Of a DNA stretch of 64,000 nt, positions 52,571-62,311 are shown piece after piece (position 1 is the first letter of the stretch; each line of letters opens with the position of its first letter). The notes below the pieces were generated by a model that was given only the letters and a program-made list of their open reading frames with translations, did not search any database and was not told the DNA's origin. A program made the translations under genes and the position numbers. Location of the stretch: assembly GCF_014705715.1 (NCBI RefSeq), contig NZ_JACXLC010000001.1:2085261-2149260 (forward strand). The letters are read 5' to 3'. This DNA is from Erythrobacter rubeus. GTDB lineage: Bacteria > Pseudomonadota > Alphaproteobacteria > Sphingomonadales > Sphingomonadaceae.

Positions 52571-52929
52571 GCTGGTGTTGGACCAGTTTCTTCAAAGCAT
52601 GGTGCCAGGCTGGTTTCGAACCGCAGCTGTTCTGGCGCCAGACCATTCGAAGCACTGTGATTGCGCTGCAGGGCGCTGGCGCGCGTAACGAGGCCAATCG
52701 CCGCATCGCCATGACGGCCGGATACCTTTCAGGGGTGCTTTCCGGCTGCGATCCGCAGTCTGCGCCGTCGCTCGAGGACATCCTCGATCCGGTTTCAGAC
52801 GATGCGGCGGCCATCAACGAGAACGTGGATCCTTCGCAAAATGCCCGGGCATGGGTCGCGACGCTGAAGGCTCTCAACAAAACGGCCGCGCGAAAATCGG
52901 GCAGCCAGAAGGAAGGTGAGAATGCGTGA
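52516..52929 (+). CDS. Tail assembly chaperone, -1 frameshift extension
   Basis: Read after the -1 shift at GGGAAAC, this adds 137 residues, making a fusion of about 256. The first part is basic and acidic (RRKSSAETGGEEE) and is followed by FFKAWCQAGFEPQLFWRQTI, which resembles the C-terminal W-x-FW-x-T block of tail chaperones. Alone it lacks a ribosome site; its only plausible start (GTG 52657) would skip that block. It ends at the tape-measure start. Confidence 0.75.
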   Translation, partial: RVGARRKSSAETGGEEEVGWCWTSFFKAWCQAGFEPQLFWRQTIRSTVIALQGAGARNEANRRIAMTAGYLSGVLSGCDPQSAPSLEDILDPVSDDAAAINENVDPSQNARAWVATLKALNKTAARKSGSQKEGENA

Positions 52930-55885
52930 TCGCAGTATTGCCGACCTGAAAGCATCGCTCACTTGGGATATCGACGATTTCGAGCGGGGCACCGCTGATA
53001 TCGATATAGGCCTGAAAAACCTGCTCGGCCGTGCCCGCGATCTGGGCGAACGCTTTCGCACGGTCGGCCGCGATATCACGAAGTACTTCACAGTACCGCT
53101 CACTGCAGCCGGCGCAGGACTCGCAGCGATGGCCAAAGGTGCGGCCGACGATCTGAAAGCGATGGGTAATGCCGCGCGCCTTGCGGGTGAGGATTTCGAC
53201 CGGTTCCAGCAGCAGGCTCATGCCGCGCGGAGTGTCGGCGTCGAATACGAAAAGCTCGGCGATATCTTCAAGGATACGCGCGACAAGGTGGGCGATTTTC
53301 TTGCAACCGGGCAAGGCGAGCTCGCAGACTTCTTCGAAAACATTGCGCCGAAAGTCGGCGTCACCGCTGAGATGTTCAAAGAGCTGTCCGGCAAGGACGC
53401 TCTGCAGCTCTATTTCAATTCGCTGCGGCAGGCGAATGTGAGCTCTGCCGAGATGGTGTTCTATCTCGAATCCATCGCCGACGAGGCGAGCGGGCTGACG
53501 CCGCTGCTCGAGGCCAACGGAGCGGAGTTTCGCAAGCTGGGTGAAGAGGCGCAGGTTTTCACGCCTGACCAAGTCGCATCTCTTCTCGAGTACAAGGAAG
53601 CGCTGCGCGAGATCGGAATTGCCTTCAAGCGCGTCATCGCCGCAGCGGTTGACGCCGGCCTGATCGATATGCTCACGAAGCTCACGGAGAAAATCGTGAG
53701 CTGGATCGAGCATCTGGCGGAGACAAATCCGGCATTGCTCCGGTTCGCTGCAGGAGTTGCTGTTGCCGTCGCAGCGATCGGGCCGCTGATCACAGTATTC
53801 ACGACCTTGGCGGTTGTGATTCTGCCGCTTTTCCTCGCCAGATTAGGTCCCGTCTTTCTGGCTCTCTCGGTCATCATCAACCCGATCGGCACGCTCGCCG
53901 TTCTTCTAGCAAGGATGGTCAGGCAGTTCGTGTCGTTTACCCGGGTGAGCGGCGGAGCTCTTGGCGCACTGAGCAGGCTAATTGCGCTCGTGGTGCGCCT
54001 CAATCCCGTAACTTCGGCACTTTCCGCGATCTTCCTACTGTTCGGCGACAATGTCGTCGATGCGCTTGGGCGCGTGTGGGAGCGAGCGAAGGAGGTCCTT
54101 GGCCCGGCATTCAACCAGCTGCTCGACGCGGTCTCTCGCGCGATCGACATGGTCAGCGAAGCCTTTACCAGACTGGCCAACTCTGAATTCGGTCAGTTCA
54201 TTGGCGAGATCATGGAGCAGCTCGGCCGCCTAATCGAAGTGCTGGTCGAGATCGGTGGCAGCGCCGTAGTCACTGCCTTCGGCATTGTGATCAATTTGAT
54301 CAGCACAATGGTCGATTATTTCACCGACGCGGTAAGAATCATCGATCTGCTGCTTCGCGGCGAATGGGGCGCGGCTTGGGACGCAGCAGGTGAGGCTGTC
54401 GACCGCGCTGTCGCAAACATGGTCGGCCGGCTGCAGCTGCTGGTCGACTGGCTACATGACGCACTCGCTTTGCTCGGAATTCTGGAAAAGCGCGAGCGGC
54501 AGGGGGCGGCCGGCGGCGCAGCACTGGACAATCTCGAGAACAATTCGATCGACGAAATCATCTCGGCGAGCGGCGTCGCATATAACGGGCCGCAGGCAGG
54601 CGATCCCTACGAGCTTCCAGAGGATGAAAAGGGCGGCCGCAAACGCAAGACCGGACCGACCGCGGAGGAGCTTGCCGAGCGCCGCGAGGAGCTTGCTTTC
54701 GAACATGAGCTGCAAAAGGCGCGCGAGGCGGACGATATCGAGCGGATCCGCGCGCTTGAGCGCCAGGCCGAGCTGAAAGCCAGGATCGAAGCTTACGAAG
54801 ACGCAGGCCTGGAGAACGCGGATGCCAGGCTGAAGGCGGAGCAGGAGCTTGTCGAGCTGGATGAGGTCCGCCGGATCGCGCGCAACGAAGCTCTGACCTC
54901 CGATCAGCTGCAGCTGCAGCTGCAAGAAGCGCGGCTTCGCAACGACCATGAGGGCGTGCGATCGCTCGAGCAAGAATTGTTCCTCGAAGAGGAGATCGAG
55001 GATCTGCGCCGCCGCGGGCTCGACGCAGCGAAAGCGGAAGAGATCGCGGTAGAGCGCCTATTGCGGCTCGAGGACGCGCGCGCCGACGCAATTGCGCAGC
55101 GCATCGAAGAGCAGGAGCGCTCGCGTCAAATCGAGCTTGCGCGGCTGCGCGGTGATGATCCAGAACAGATGAGGTTCCTCGAAGAGAACGACCGAATTGC
55201 CAGGCGGATCGAAGATCTGGTCCGGAACGATGACTTGTCTCGAGCTGAAGCCGAAGAGCAGGCACTGCGCGAAGCTTCAGATCGATCGCGAGCATATCTC
55301 CAGGGCAACTTCCGGGACGCGTTCCGCGGCGGCCTGCAGTCAGCGCTGGATGGCGACCTCAAGGGCTTCTTCAAGCGCTGGATGGAGGACGCGAGCTTCA
55401 ACGCACTTTCGCGTGTGCTCGACCGCCTCGCTGACAGTCTGGCCGACCTCGTCTTCAACAATTCGGGTGGCGGCGGGCTTTTCGATATTATCGGCGGGGT
55501 ACTTGGTCTCGGCGGCGGCAGTGGCGGCTCGCTGCCGAGCACGCCCTCTTCAGGCCAGCCTGGGAGCCTACCAGCTCTCGACAGCGGCGGCAGTTTCCGA
55601 ATTCGCGGTCTCGCCGGCATCGATCGGAATATCCTTTCTCTCAATGGCTCTCCGGTGGCGCGCGTTTCGGCCGGAGAGATCATGGATGTCCGCAAAGGCT
55701 CGAGCGCCTATGGCAGCGGTCGTACCAATGAGCGCCCGCGGGTCGACCTTTACGTTCACCCAAGCGGTGAATTCGACACGCGCGTCGAAGGTGTTTCGGC
55801 GAATGTGGTTCGTCAGTCGGCGCCGCAAATCGTCCAGGCGGCCGTCGGTGAAACGCTGCGCCAACTCTCGCGGCCGAAGCTCTGA
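52922..55885 (+). CDS. Phage tape measure protein
   Basis: A 987-residue protein. After an N-terminal helical region, hydrophobic stretches lie at about 270-330 and 446-468 (AAGVAVAVAAIGPLITVFTT, then ILPLFLARLG). A long coiled coil covers about 570-800, and a Gly-rich C-terminus has FDIIGGVLGLGGGSGGSLPS. It sets tail length and may pass into the host membrane. At roughly 1.5 angstrom per residue, the tail would be about 150 nm. ATG 52922 follows AAGG; GTG 52916 is an alternative. Confidence 0.92.
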   Translation: MRDRSIADLKASLTWDIDDFERGTADIDIGLKNLLGRARDLGERFRTVGRDITKYFTVPLTAAGAGLAAMAKGAADDLKAMGNAARLAGEDFDRFQQQAHAARSVGVEYEKLGDIFKDTRDKVGDFLATGQGELADFFENIAPKVGVTAEMFKELSGKDALQLYFNSLRQANVSSAEMVFYLESIADEASGLTPLLEANGAEFRKLGEEAQVFTPDQVASLLEYKEALREIGIAFKRVIAAAVDAGLIDMLTKLTEKIVSWIEHLAETNPALLRFAAGVAVAVAAIGPLITVFTTLAVVILPLFLARLGPVFLALSVIINPIGTLAVLLARMVRQFVSFTRVSGGALGALSRLIALVVRLNPVTSALSAIFLLFGDNVVDALGRVWERAKEVLGPAFNQLLDAVSRAIDMVSEAFTRLANSEFGQFIGEIMEQLGRLIEVLVEIGGSAVVTAFGIVINLISTMVDYFTDAVRIIDLLLRGEWGAAWDAAGEAVDRAVANMVGRLQLLVDWLHDALALLGILEKRERQGAAGGAALDNLENNSIDEIISASGVAYNGPQAGDPYELPEDEKGGRKRKTGPTAEELAERREELAFEHELQKAREADDIERIRALERQAELKARIEAYEDAGLENADARLKAEQELVELDEVRRIARNEALTSDQLQLQLQEARLRNDHEGVRSLEQELFLEEEIEDLRRRGLDAAKAEEIAVERLLRLEDARADAIAQRIEEQERSRQIELARLRGDDPEQMRFLEENDRIARRIEDLVRNDDLSRAEAEEQALREASDRSRAYLQGNFRDAFRGGLQSALDGDLKGFFKRWMEDASFNALSRVLDRLADSLADLVFNNSGGGGLFDIIGGVLGLGGGSGGSLPSTPSSGQPGSLPALDSGGSFRIRGLAGIDRNILSLNGSPVARVSAGEIMDVRKGSSAYGSGRTNERPRVDLYVHPSGEFDTRVEGVSANVVRQSAPQIVQAAVGETLRQLSRPKL

Positions 55886-55887
55886 CG

Positions 55888-56493
55888 ATGGCCGAGATCC
55901 CGTTCCCCACCAGCGCGAACATCGTGTCGATGCGACTGGAGCTTGATGAGCGGCAGCAGGTGAACCGATCCGAATGGACCGGCAGGCGCAAGGTGACCAC
56001 TGTCCCGGGAGCGCAGCGATGGTTCGCGCAGTTCAGCACTCACACGATCCACGATCCTGCGGCACGCAAAGACTGGCGAGCCTTCCTGATCGCCCTTCAG
56101 GGCGAAGCGAACACTTTCCGGCTCCCGGTAGCCTCGGTCCAACATGCAGGAGCTAACCCATTGATCCGCTCGGCCGGCGCAACCGGCGGCGGGATCATTC
56201 CGGTCGAAGGATTGCCGGTCAGCTCAGCCTTTCTCGATGCCGGTGACTACCTGACCGTGCCGCTCCCATCGGGCCATCAACGGCTCGTTATGATCACGGC
56301 GGACGTCGTGTCGAACAGTTCGGGGCACGCGAATATTCAGGTCCGCCCATTTCTCAACGAAGTGCCGGCGGCCGGTGCCGTAGTCGAGAGCGTCAATCCT
56401 TTCGCCTTGATGGCACTGGCAAGTTCGCGGAATGGCTGGACGCAAAGCCGCGGCGGCCTGGAATTCGAAATCCAAGTCGAGGAAGCGCTATGA
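55888..56493 (+). CDS. Phage distal tail protein
   Basis: A 201-residue beta-rich protein. FAQFSTHTIHDPAARKDWRA is a segment typical of proteins between tape measure and tail tip in HK97-like phages. It probably forms part of the tail-tip hub. The exact family name is not certain. Confidence 0.68.
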   Translation: MAEIPFPTSANIVSMRLELDERQQVNRSEWTGRRKVTTVPGAQRWFAQFSTHTIHDPAARKDWRAFLIALQGEANTFRLPVASVQHAGANPLIRSAGATGGGIIPVEGLPVSSAFLDAGDYLTVPLPSGHQRLVMITADVVSNSSGHANIQVRPFLNEVPAAGAVVESVNPFALMALASSRNGWTQSRGGLEFEIQVEEAL

Positions 56494-57167
56494 GCCGTCC
56501 CGATGCGGCCGCCTCCGCGGCGCTCGATGCGGAAGTCATCCGCCCGAAGTTCTTCGCGTTCATGGATTTCGCCAACGAACCCGTACGCGTGAATACGAGC
56601 GGAGCGGACAAGACGTTCACCGGGACGGGAGTGGCCGATCTCGATGGCTTCACCTTCTCGGGCATCGACGGCGACCTGGTCGACATCAGCCCCGTGGTTT
56701 CCCGGGAAGGGGGCAGCGAACAGATTACGGCGACACTGTCGGGCCTTATCGATCTCGACAACGACATGCTGAACGAGATCGGCGACCGATCAAACTGGCA
56801 GGGCCGAACGGTTCGCTTCTGGCGGACCATCCATAACGCCGACGACGTGCAGCAGGGCGGGATCCAGCACTACTACACCGGCTACATGGTCGACCTGTCG
56901 ATCAAGTCGCGGCCGAGAGAGCAGGTGATCGAGATGATCGTCGAGAGCTACCTCGCGGCTTTTTCCGAACCTTCCAACCGTGATTATGACCAGCAACGAT
57001 ATGATCCGGGCGATCTCAGCTACCGCGCCGGCATCGCGATCGCGAACGGGACCAGCGGCAATCCGATCACGAACAACACTCCGAACTTCGGGCGCAGCAC
57101 CGGGGTTGGCGGAGGAGGCGCGGGAGGTGGGGGCGGCTTAACCTCGAGGCAGGTGAGCTTCTTCTGA
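56490..57167 (+). CDS. Phage tail-tip protein
   Basis: A 225-residue protein with beta-rich segments (FFAFMDFANEPVRVNTSGAD, DLSIKSRPREQVIEMIVESY) and a Gly-rich C-terminus (VGGGGAGGGGGL). It follows the distal tail gene with a four-base overlap. A DUF2163-like family is possible but not certain. Structural by position. Confidence 0.65.
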   Translation: MSRPDAAASAALDAEVIRPKFFAFMDFANEPVRVNTSGADKTFTGTGVADLDGFTFSGIDGDLVDISPVVSREGGSEQITATLSGLIDLDNDMLNEIGDRSNWQGRTVRFWRTIHNADDVQQGGIQHYYTGYMVDLSIKSRPREQVIEMIVESYLAAFSEPSNRDYDQQRYDPGDLSYRAGIAIANGTSGNPITNNTPNFGRSTGVGGGGAGGGGGLTSRQVSFF

Positions 57168-57580
57168 TGATCAGACTACCTGACTGGGAAGATCGGCTAG
57201 CGCAGCTGCTGGCTGAGCGCCGCTTCATGCCTCACGACTACGGAAGCAACGACTGCGCGCTGTTCGCATCGGACGCCGTCCTGGCGATGACCGGCGTCGA
57301 TCCTGCGCATGATTTCCGCGGTCGGTACACGACAAAGATCGGATCTGTCAGGGCGCTCCGCTCGATCGGCAACGGCGACCTCGAAAGCACTTTTTCCGCC
57401 CGGTTCGATGAGAAACCGGTCTCCTTTGCTCAGCGCGGCGATCTTGTCTTCGACGGCGAGGCCGTCGGCGTCTGCCTCGGCCCGCGCGCTGTATTTGTGG
57501 GCGCTGAAGGAGAGCGCGAAGGTCTTGTGTCGCAGGGCGTGCCGGTGATGATCAAAGCCTGGGCTGTCCCGCATGAGTAA
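57167..57580 (+). CDS. NlpC/P60-like phage tail protein (DUF6950 type)
   Basis: A 137-residue protein with YGSNDCALFASDAVLAMTGV and a GDLVF motif, the pattern of DUF6950/NlpC-like proteins. The Cys in NDCA could be the catalytic residue; no canonical His-x-x pair is obvious. Such proteins are tail-tip cell-wall hydrolases or their inactive relatives. It precedes the host-specificity gene as in many siphoviruses. Confidence 0.75.
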   Translation: MIRLPDWEDRLAQLLAERRFMPHDYGSNDCALFASDAVLAMTGVDPAHDFRGRYTTKIGSVRALRSIGNGDLESTFSARFDEKPVSFAQRGDLVFDGEAVGVCLGPRAVFVGAEGEREGLVSQGVPVMIKAWAVPHE

Positions 57581-60500
57581 GGTTCTCAAAGTCGTCGGCG
57601 CAGTTGCCGGCGTCGCTGCAGCAGCCGTCACTGGCGGGCTGAGCCTTGGCCTTTCAGCAAGCCTGCTGGCCGGCGTCAGCACAGCCGCGACGCTCGGCGC
57701 CAGTCTGCTCGCGAAGAAACCTCGCGCTCCGCAGGCCTCTCCCGCCGACCGCGATCGCCTGATCGCCAACATCGACACGCGGACGCCGCGCAAGATCGTC
57801 TACGGCCGCACCGCGATGGCGACCGACATTCGCGATCAGGAATTCACTGGCACCGACCAGGAGTTCTTTCACCGGTTCGTCGTGGTCGCCGCTCACAAAG
57901 TCGGCAGCATCGAGCAGATCTATTTCGACGACAAGCTCGCCTGGACTTCGGCCGGCGGTGTGCAGGGCGAATTTTCGGGCTACCTCACCGTTGCGACGCG
58001 CCTCGAGGGCAGCGCGGCCAACGCGATCAATATCAGCTCGCGCATGGGCAGCACCCGGCGCTTCACAGGCCTTGCCTACGTCCACTTTCGCTACAAGCTG
58101 ACCGGCAACAGCAAAAAGTCGGAAAGCCCGTTCGCCCAGGCCATTCCGACCCGCGTCACGATCATCGGCAACGGTATGCCGATCTACGATCCGCGCAAGG
58201 ATCCGACTTACGGCGGATCCGGCACGCACCGCTCGGATGATCAAGCGACCTGGGACTGGGGCAGCAACACCTACAGAAATCCTGCACTACAGCTACTGAA
58301 CCACTTCCTGGGATGGCGCATCAACGGCAAGCTATCGGTCGGCAAGGGAGTGCCGATCGAGCGGATCGACGTCGCCAGCTTCATTGCGGGCGCCAATCTG
58401 TGCGATGAGGTAATCGCGCTCGCCGCCGGCGGGACCGAGCCGCGCTACAGAACCGACGGCATCTTCAGTGAAGCGGATCCGATGGAGCTGGTTCTCGACC
58501 AGTTCAAATCATCGATGAACGCGACGCTCGACGACGTCGATGGCCAGATCCGGCTTCAGGTCCTGCACAACGATCTCGCACTTCCGATCGCGTCATTCGA
58601 TGAGAACGACATTCTCGGTGCGGTCGATTGGAAACCGCAGGTAAAGCTCGACGAACAATTCAACATACTGCGCGGGACGTTCACCGATCCGAGCACAAAT
58701 GCTCTTTACCAGAGCGTCGCCTACCCAGAGATCGAGATCGACAGCAGGGACGGGATCGACCGGGTGGAGACGATCAATTACCCGCTGGTCCAGTCGACGG
58801 GGCAGTGCCAGCGCCTGGCGAAGCAGCGCTTGCAGCGCATGGAGTTCAGCGGCCTCTTCAGCGGTGAATTTCAAGCGACGGCCTGGAAGGTCCAGAAGGG
58901 CGACGTTGTCGAACTGACATTCGAACCGCTAGGCTTCGACGACAAGCTGTTTCGGGTACTCGATGCCGATGTGAAGACAAATGGCAGAGTTTCGATGCTG
59001 CTGCGAGAGGAAGACGCCCTCGTCTACGCTTGGGACCAGGAAGAGTCGGCAGCTGTCGTGCCGGCGCCGCCGGATACCTACGACTACCAGTTAAATCCGC
59101 TGTACCTCGATGTCACGGATCCGCGGTACGTCGACGGAACGCGGTTGGAGGACCTTCAGCCTGCAGAACCTGATGCGACGCGCGGCGCGCCCGCTGGCAC
59201 ACCGGTAGCCGGATTGGACGCTGGCGATCTGCTTACCGATCTGCAGAATGCGCAGGCCGACGCCGCACAGTCTAAGATCGATCTCATCAACATCGCTGCC
59301 GATGGCATTCTAACGGCGGTCGAGAAGCTGGATGCGCGCGAGAGGCGCGATAATATCTCAGCCGAGTTTCCAATCTGGCGCGACCGCGCGTCGGCGTTTC
59401 AGATCACGCAGAGCATTCAAGACAGCTATATCCTGAGCTACAATGAGCTGATCACGTACCTAAACGGCGTCAATGTCGATAGCTCGGTGCAGAACTTCGT
59501 TGTGCGTGCCGATTTCATTGCCGCGTTCGTCAATTATGCCACTGCTCGCGAACGGGTGATCGAAGCGCTGACTGAGGAAGCAGCGAAACGGGCCGATATT
59601 CCATTCGGCCAAAACTACGCCGTGAATACTGATTTCAGCGCAGGTGTTTCGGGCTGGCGCGGTCAAGGCACAGACTTCGGCGTGAACGCGCCGTTTGGCG
59701 CGCTCTCAGGCATTCGCAACACGTTCCAGTACCGGTTCCAAGGCACACCGGCGCTCGGCACCACTGCGATCGCGATGTATCCCGACGCGGTGATCCTCGG
59801 AAGCTTGCTGGGCAATCAGTACCGATATGCCCTTCCCGTCGGTCCCGGTGACAAAACTTTCGTGCGAGCATTGCTGGCGAGATACCGCTGCATCAGCCGT
59901 GTGCAGCTGCGCGTCTACGACAAGGATGGCAATTTCGTTGAGAGTGTCAGTGCGGCGGGCGGTTTCCTCAATGGAGGGCAGGACGGCGATCCGGACCGAT
60001 TTGAAGATGTGAGCCTGTTCCGCGTCGTCACCGCTCCAGACGCGGCGTGGGCGACCGTCAACGTGCTCATGGAGAGCACTGGCGAAAATACGCCGGTCAT
60101 CATTGTTGCGGAGCCAATGATCTGCAAGGTTCCGCAGGATCAAACGGTCGCGCCGATCTACGTGCCCGGCAGGCCCGATCCGAATGCGGATGCCACTGTT
60201 GAACAGCCGGTCGTGTCGCGCCTTGATCCAAGTACCGGGCGCGCGCTCAGTCGTCGGATCAATTCTCAGATCATGGCGTCGGGCGTGCTTCAGACAATCA
60301 ACACCAACCCGCTTACCGGAACGACCAGCGGCAGCTCTTCGACGATCACTATCAACGGGCACACGGTCTTTGACGATGCCGGATCGCTCACCTTTTCGGC
60401 GGCATCGATCAGCGGCCTAAATCCGAGCACGCAGTATTACGTCTATGAATCCAATCCTGACTTCGTTGGCGGAGCTCGATCCTACGTCGCCAGCACAAAC

Positions 60501-60632
60501 CGAAACGACATCACCGGTTTCGGGCGGCGCTTTGTCGGAAACATCACCACCCCGGCGTCTGGCGGCGCAAGCACCGGCGGCGGTGGTGGCGGTGCAGGTG
60601 GCGGATGGGTCGGCGGCGGATCGATCCCATAA
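57573..60632 (+). CDS. Phage tail host-specificity protein (J-like)
   Basis: A 1019-residue protein. The start (residues 1-50) is a Gly/Ala-rich hydrophobic region typical of tail-tip J-like proteins. The large N-terminal half is RIVYGRTAMATDIRDQEF-like and beta-rich, and a helical segment follows at about 560-680. The C-terminus contains beta-rich carbohydrate-like domains and a Gly-rich end (STGGGGGGAGGGWVGGG). It should decide host range by binding a cell-surface receptor. Confidence 0.88.
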   Translation: MSKVLKVVGAVAGVAAAAVTGGLSLGLSASLLAGVSTAATLGASLLAKKPRAPQASPADRDRLIANIDTRTPRKIVYGRTAMATDIRDQEFTGTDQEFFHRFVVVAAHKVGSIEQIYFDDKLAWTSAGGVQGEFSGYLTVATRLEGSAANAINISSRMGSTRRFTGLAYVHFRYKLTGNSKKSESPFAQAIPTRVTIIGNGMPIYDPRKDPTYGGSGTHRSDDQATWDWGSNTYRNPALQLLNHFLGWRINGKLSVGKGVPIERIDVASFIAGANLCDEVIALAAGGTEPRYRTDGIFSEADPMELVLDQFKSSMNATLDDVDGQIRLQVLHNDLALPIASFDENDILGAVDWKPQVKLDEQFNILRGTFTDPSTNALYQSVAYPEIEIDSRDGIDRVETINYPLVQSTGQCQRLAKQRLQRMEFSGLFSGEFQATAWKVQKGDVVELTFEPLGFDDKLFRVLDADVKTNGRVSMLLREEDALVYAWDQEESAAVVPAPPDTYDYQLNPLYLDVTDPRYVDGTRLEDLQPAEPDATRGAPAGTPVAGLDAGDLLTDLQNAQADAAQSKIDLINIAADGILTAVEKLDARERRDNISAEFPIWRDRASAFQITQSIQDSYILSYNELITYLNGVNVDSSVQNFVVRADFIAAFVNYATARERVIEALTEEAAKRADIPFGQNYAVNTDFSAGVSGWRGQGTDFGVNAPFGALSGIRNTFQYRFQGTPALGTTAIAMYPDAVILGSLLGNQYRYALPVGPGDKTFVRALLARYRCISRVQLRVYDKDGNFVESVSAAGGFLNGGQDGDPDRFEDVSLFRVVTAPDAAWATVNVLMESTGENTPVIIVAEPMICKVPQDQTVAPIYVPGRPDPNADATVEQPVVSRLDPSTGRALSRRINSQIMASGVLQTINTNPLTGTTSGSSSTITINGHTVFDDAGSLTFSAASISGLNPSTQYYVYESNPDFVGGARSYVASTNRNDITGFGRRFVGNITTPASGGASTGGGGGGAGGGWVGGGSIP

Positions 60633-60647
60633 CGAGAGGCATCCAAA

Positions 60648-61166
60648 TTGAAGCGGATAAAGAACCAACCCGGCCTTTCCAAAGGACCGGACCGAACAGA
60701 GCACGGCTATGATACCGGCGATGATACCTGGCCCCGTGCGCGGCTTCGCATTGTGCCTCTGATTCCGGATGCGGAGGAGCGGCTTGAAATGCCCAACGCA
60801 GAGCCAATCCAGCCCCGCATCGAAATCCGCCTGTCGGCCAGCCTGATAGATGCGGGCGGCGGCGTGCTTAAGATCGGCGATCAGCTCATCTTGGGTGAAG
60901 AGAGCATTCATACCCGGCAGTTCGATGCCGAGGATACTTTCGACAGTGATGCGTGGATCGATGAGTGCGCAGAGCGCGTCATTGCCGATCTGCTCCGGCA
61001 GGCGCGCGGCATCGCTGCTGCGGAGAAGAACGGTCTTATCGGGAAGAAGCATCGTTCACCGAGCCGCGTGAAGGATTCCCGGCAACTTGCGCAAGAGCCG
61101 CTCGAGACTGCCGACCCTGAAATTCACGCGCACTACCTGCGCTACAAAGAGGAGAAGAACTCATGA
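60648..61166 (+). CDS. Hypothetical phage protein
   Basis: A 172-residue acidic soluble protein starting at TTG 60648, with GAGAGG about 10 bases upstream. It contains RIEIRLSASLIDAGGGVLKI and a helical region with DSDAWIDECAERVIADLL. Family not recognised. Position between the tail-tip and lysis genes suggests a tail or lysis accessory role. Confidence 0.6.
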   Translation: MKRIKNQPGLSKGPDRTEHGYDTGDDTWPRARLRIVPLIPDAEERLEMPNAEPIQPRIEIRLSASLIDAGGGVLKIGDQLILGEESIHTRQFDAEDTFDSDAWIDECAERVIADLLRQARGIAAAEKNGLIGKKHRSPSRVKDSRQLAQEPLETADPEIHAHYLRYKEEKNS

Positions 61167-61423
61167 GATGGGTAATGAACCAGGCGATTCACTTTGTCGC
61201 CGCGATAGTGATTTTCATGTTGTTCGCATTTGGCGGGCTGGTCGGTGCGGCGCTTGCAGGTTGCGGGCTCGGCATCATCCGCGAGTTCTCCGAAGTCGGC
61301 GGCTCTCGCATCGAATTCCATGAAGTTGTTGGCCACTTCAAGCGGCTCGATCCTTGGAGTGACTTAGCGTTCTGGTCGCTCGGTGGATACGTCGCTGCGT
61401 TGCTGATTACGTCGCTCGGCTGA
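61163..61423 (+). CDS. Hypothetical phage membrane protein
   Basis: An 86-residue protein with an N-terminal hydrophobic helix (FVAAIVIFMLFAFGGLVGAA) and a second near the end (FWSLGGYVAALLITSLG). ATGA overlap with the previous gene. It could be an antiholin or accessory lysis protein, which is a guess. Confidence 0.58.
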   Translation: MRWVMNQAIHFVAAIVIFMLFAFGGLVGAALAGCGLGIIREFSEVGGSRIEFHEVVGHFKRLDPWSDLAFWSLGGYVAALLITSLG

Positions 61424-61472
61424 GACTACCAATGGCGACTGCGAAAGCCAAAAAAATAAGAAAGGGTCGTGA

Positions 61473-62042
61473 GTGGCCAACAATACCAATGACCCGGGCA
61501 AGGCCACGATCCTTGGTAAACTGGGCGAGAACTCCAAGAACATCATGTCCATTGGAGCGCTTCTTTTCATCGTCCTGCCAATCGTATGGTGGCTAATCGC
61601 AGACAACGTTCGGAGCGTCCTCCGCGACTTTCTGATCGAAAGAGAGCCGGAGCAATGCGTCGTCATTCCGTCGGTAGGGCACAACATTCAAACGGCACCG
61701 CCAGGCGATTGGGCGACTGTCACATGGCACAATATCGAGCGGCGTAGCGATTGCGGCGTTCCGGAGCTCACCGCCATCGTCGTGAACGGAGACGGTATCT
61801 ATCACGACGTTCGCACGAGCACATCGGGCGTCATGCTCTCAGAAGGCATCACGCCCGAGCTAAGCTACAAGTTTCAGGTTCCCGAGCGCGCAGCACCGGG
61901 CAGGGCATGGTTTCGCGTGACGCTCGATTTTCCAGAGCGCGGCCGCACGATCAACACTCCGCGCATCTTTTTCACGATACCTGAGAGGGCTTCGTTCGGA
62001 TCGCCCGGTCCGCGCGGTCCGCGAGCAATGGAAGGATTCTAA
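61473..62042 (+). CDS. Hypothetical membrane-anchored phage protein
   Basis: A 189-residue protein from GTG 61473 (AAAGGG 9 bases upstream). One hydrophobic helix is at about 26-42 (IGALLFIVLPIVWWLIA), followed by a soluble beta-rich domain (GDWATVTWHNIERRSDCGVP) with a Pro/Gly-rich end. Family not recognised. It precedes the holin candidate. Confidence 0.58.
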   Translation: MANNTNDPGKATILGKLGENSKNIMSIGALLFIVLPIVWWLIADNVRSVLRDFLIEREPEQCVVIPSVGHNIQTAPPGDWATVTWHNIERRSDCGVPELTAIVVNGDGIYHDVRTSTSGVMLSEGITPELSYKFQVPERAAPGRAWFRVTLDFPERGRTINTPRIFFTIPERASFGSPGPRGPRAMEGF

Positions 62043-62044
62043 CC

Positions 62045-62311
62045 ATGACCGGCTTCATAGAAAAACATCTCGTGCCCGATTGGAAAGAGAGTTGGAGATA
62101 CGCCTCCAACCAGTTCACCGTGGCCGTTTCTGCAATTGCCGGTTTCCTGGTGGACCATGTGGCAGAATTCACCTCCCTCTTGGCCTTTATGCCGAGATCA
62201 TTGCAGCCATTTGGTGGTGTTGGTGTCACCTTAATTCTCGTCATCCTCGGGCTTGGTGGACGTCTTTGGAATCAGCATCGTGACGAGGAGACTAAAGATG
62301 GCCAAGACTAG
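62045..62311 (+). CDS. Putative holin
   Basis: An 88-residue protein with two hydrophobic helices (AVSAIAGFLVDHVAEFT, then VGVTLILVILGLGGRL) and a charged C-terminus (NQHRDEETKDGQD), directly before an endolysin. This is the class II holin plan. Family named only by layout and place; the C-terminus overlaps the endolysin by 14 bases. Confidence 0.72.
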   Translation: MTGFIEKHLVPDWKESWRYASNQFTVAVSAIAGFLVDHVAEFTSLLAFMPRSLQPFGGVGVTLILVILGLGGRLWNQHRDEETKDGQD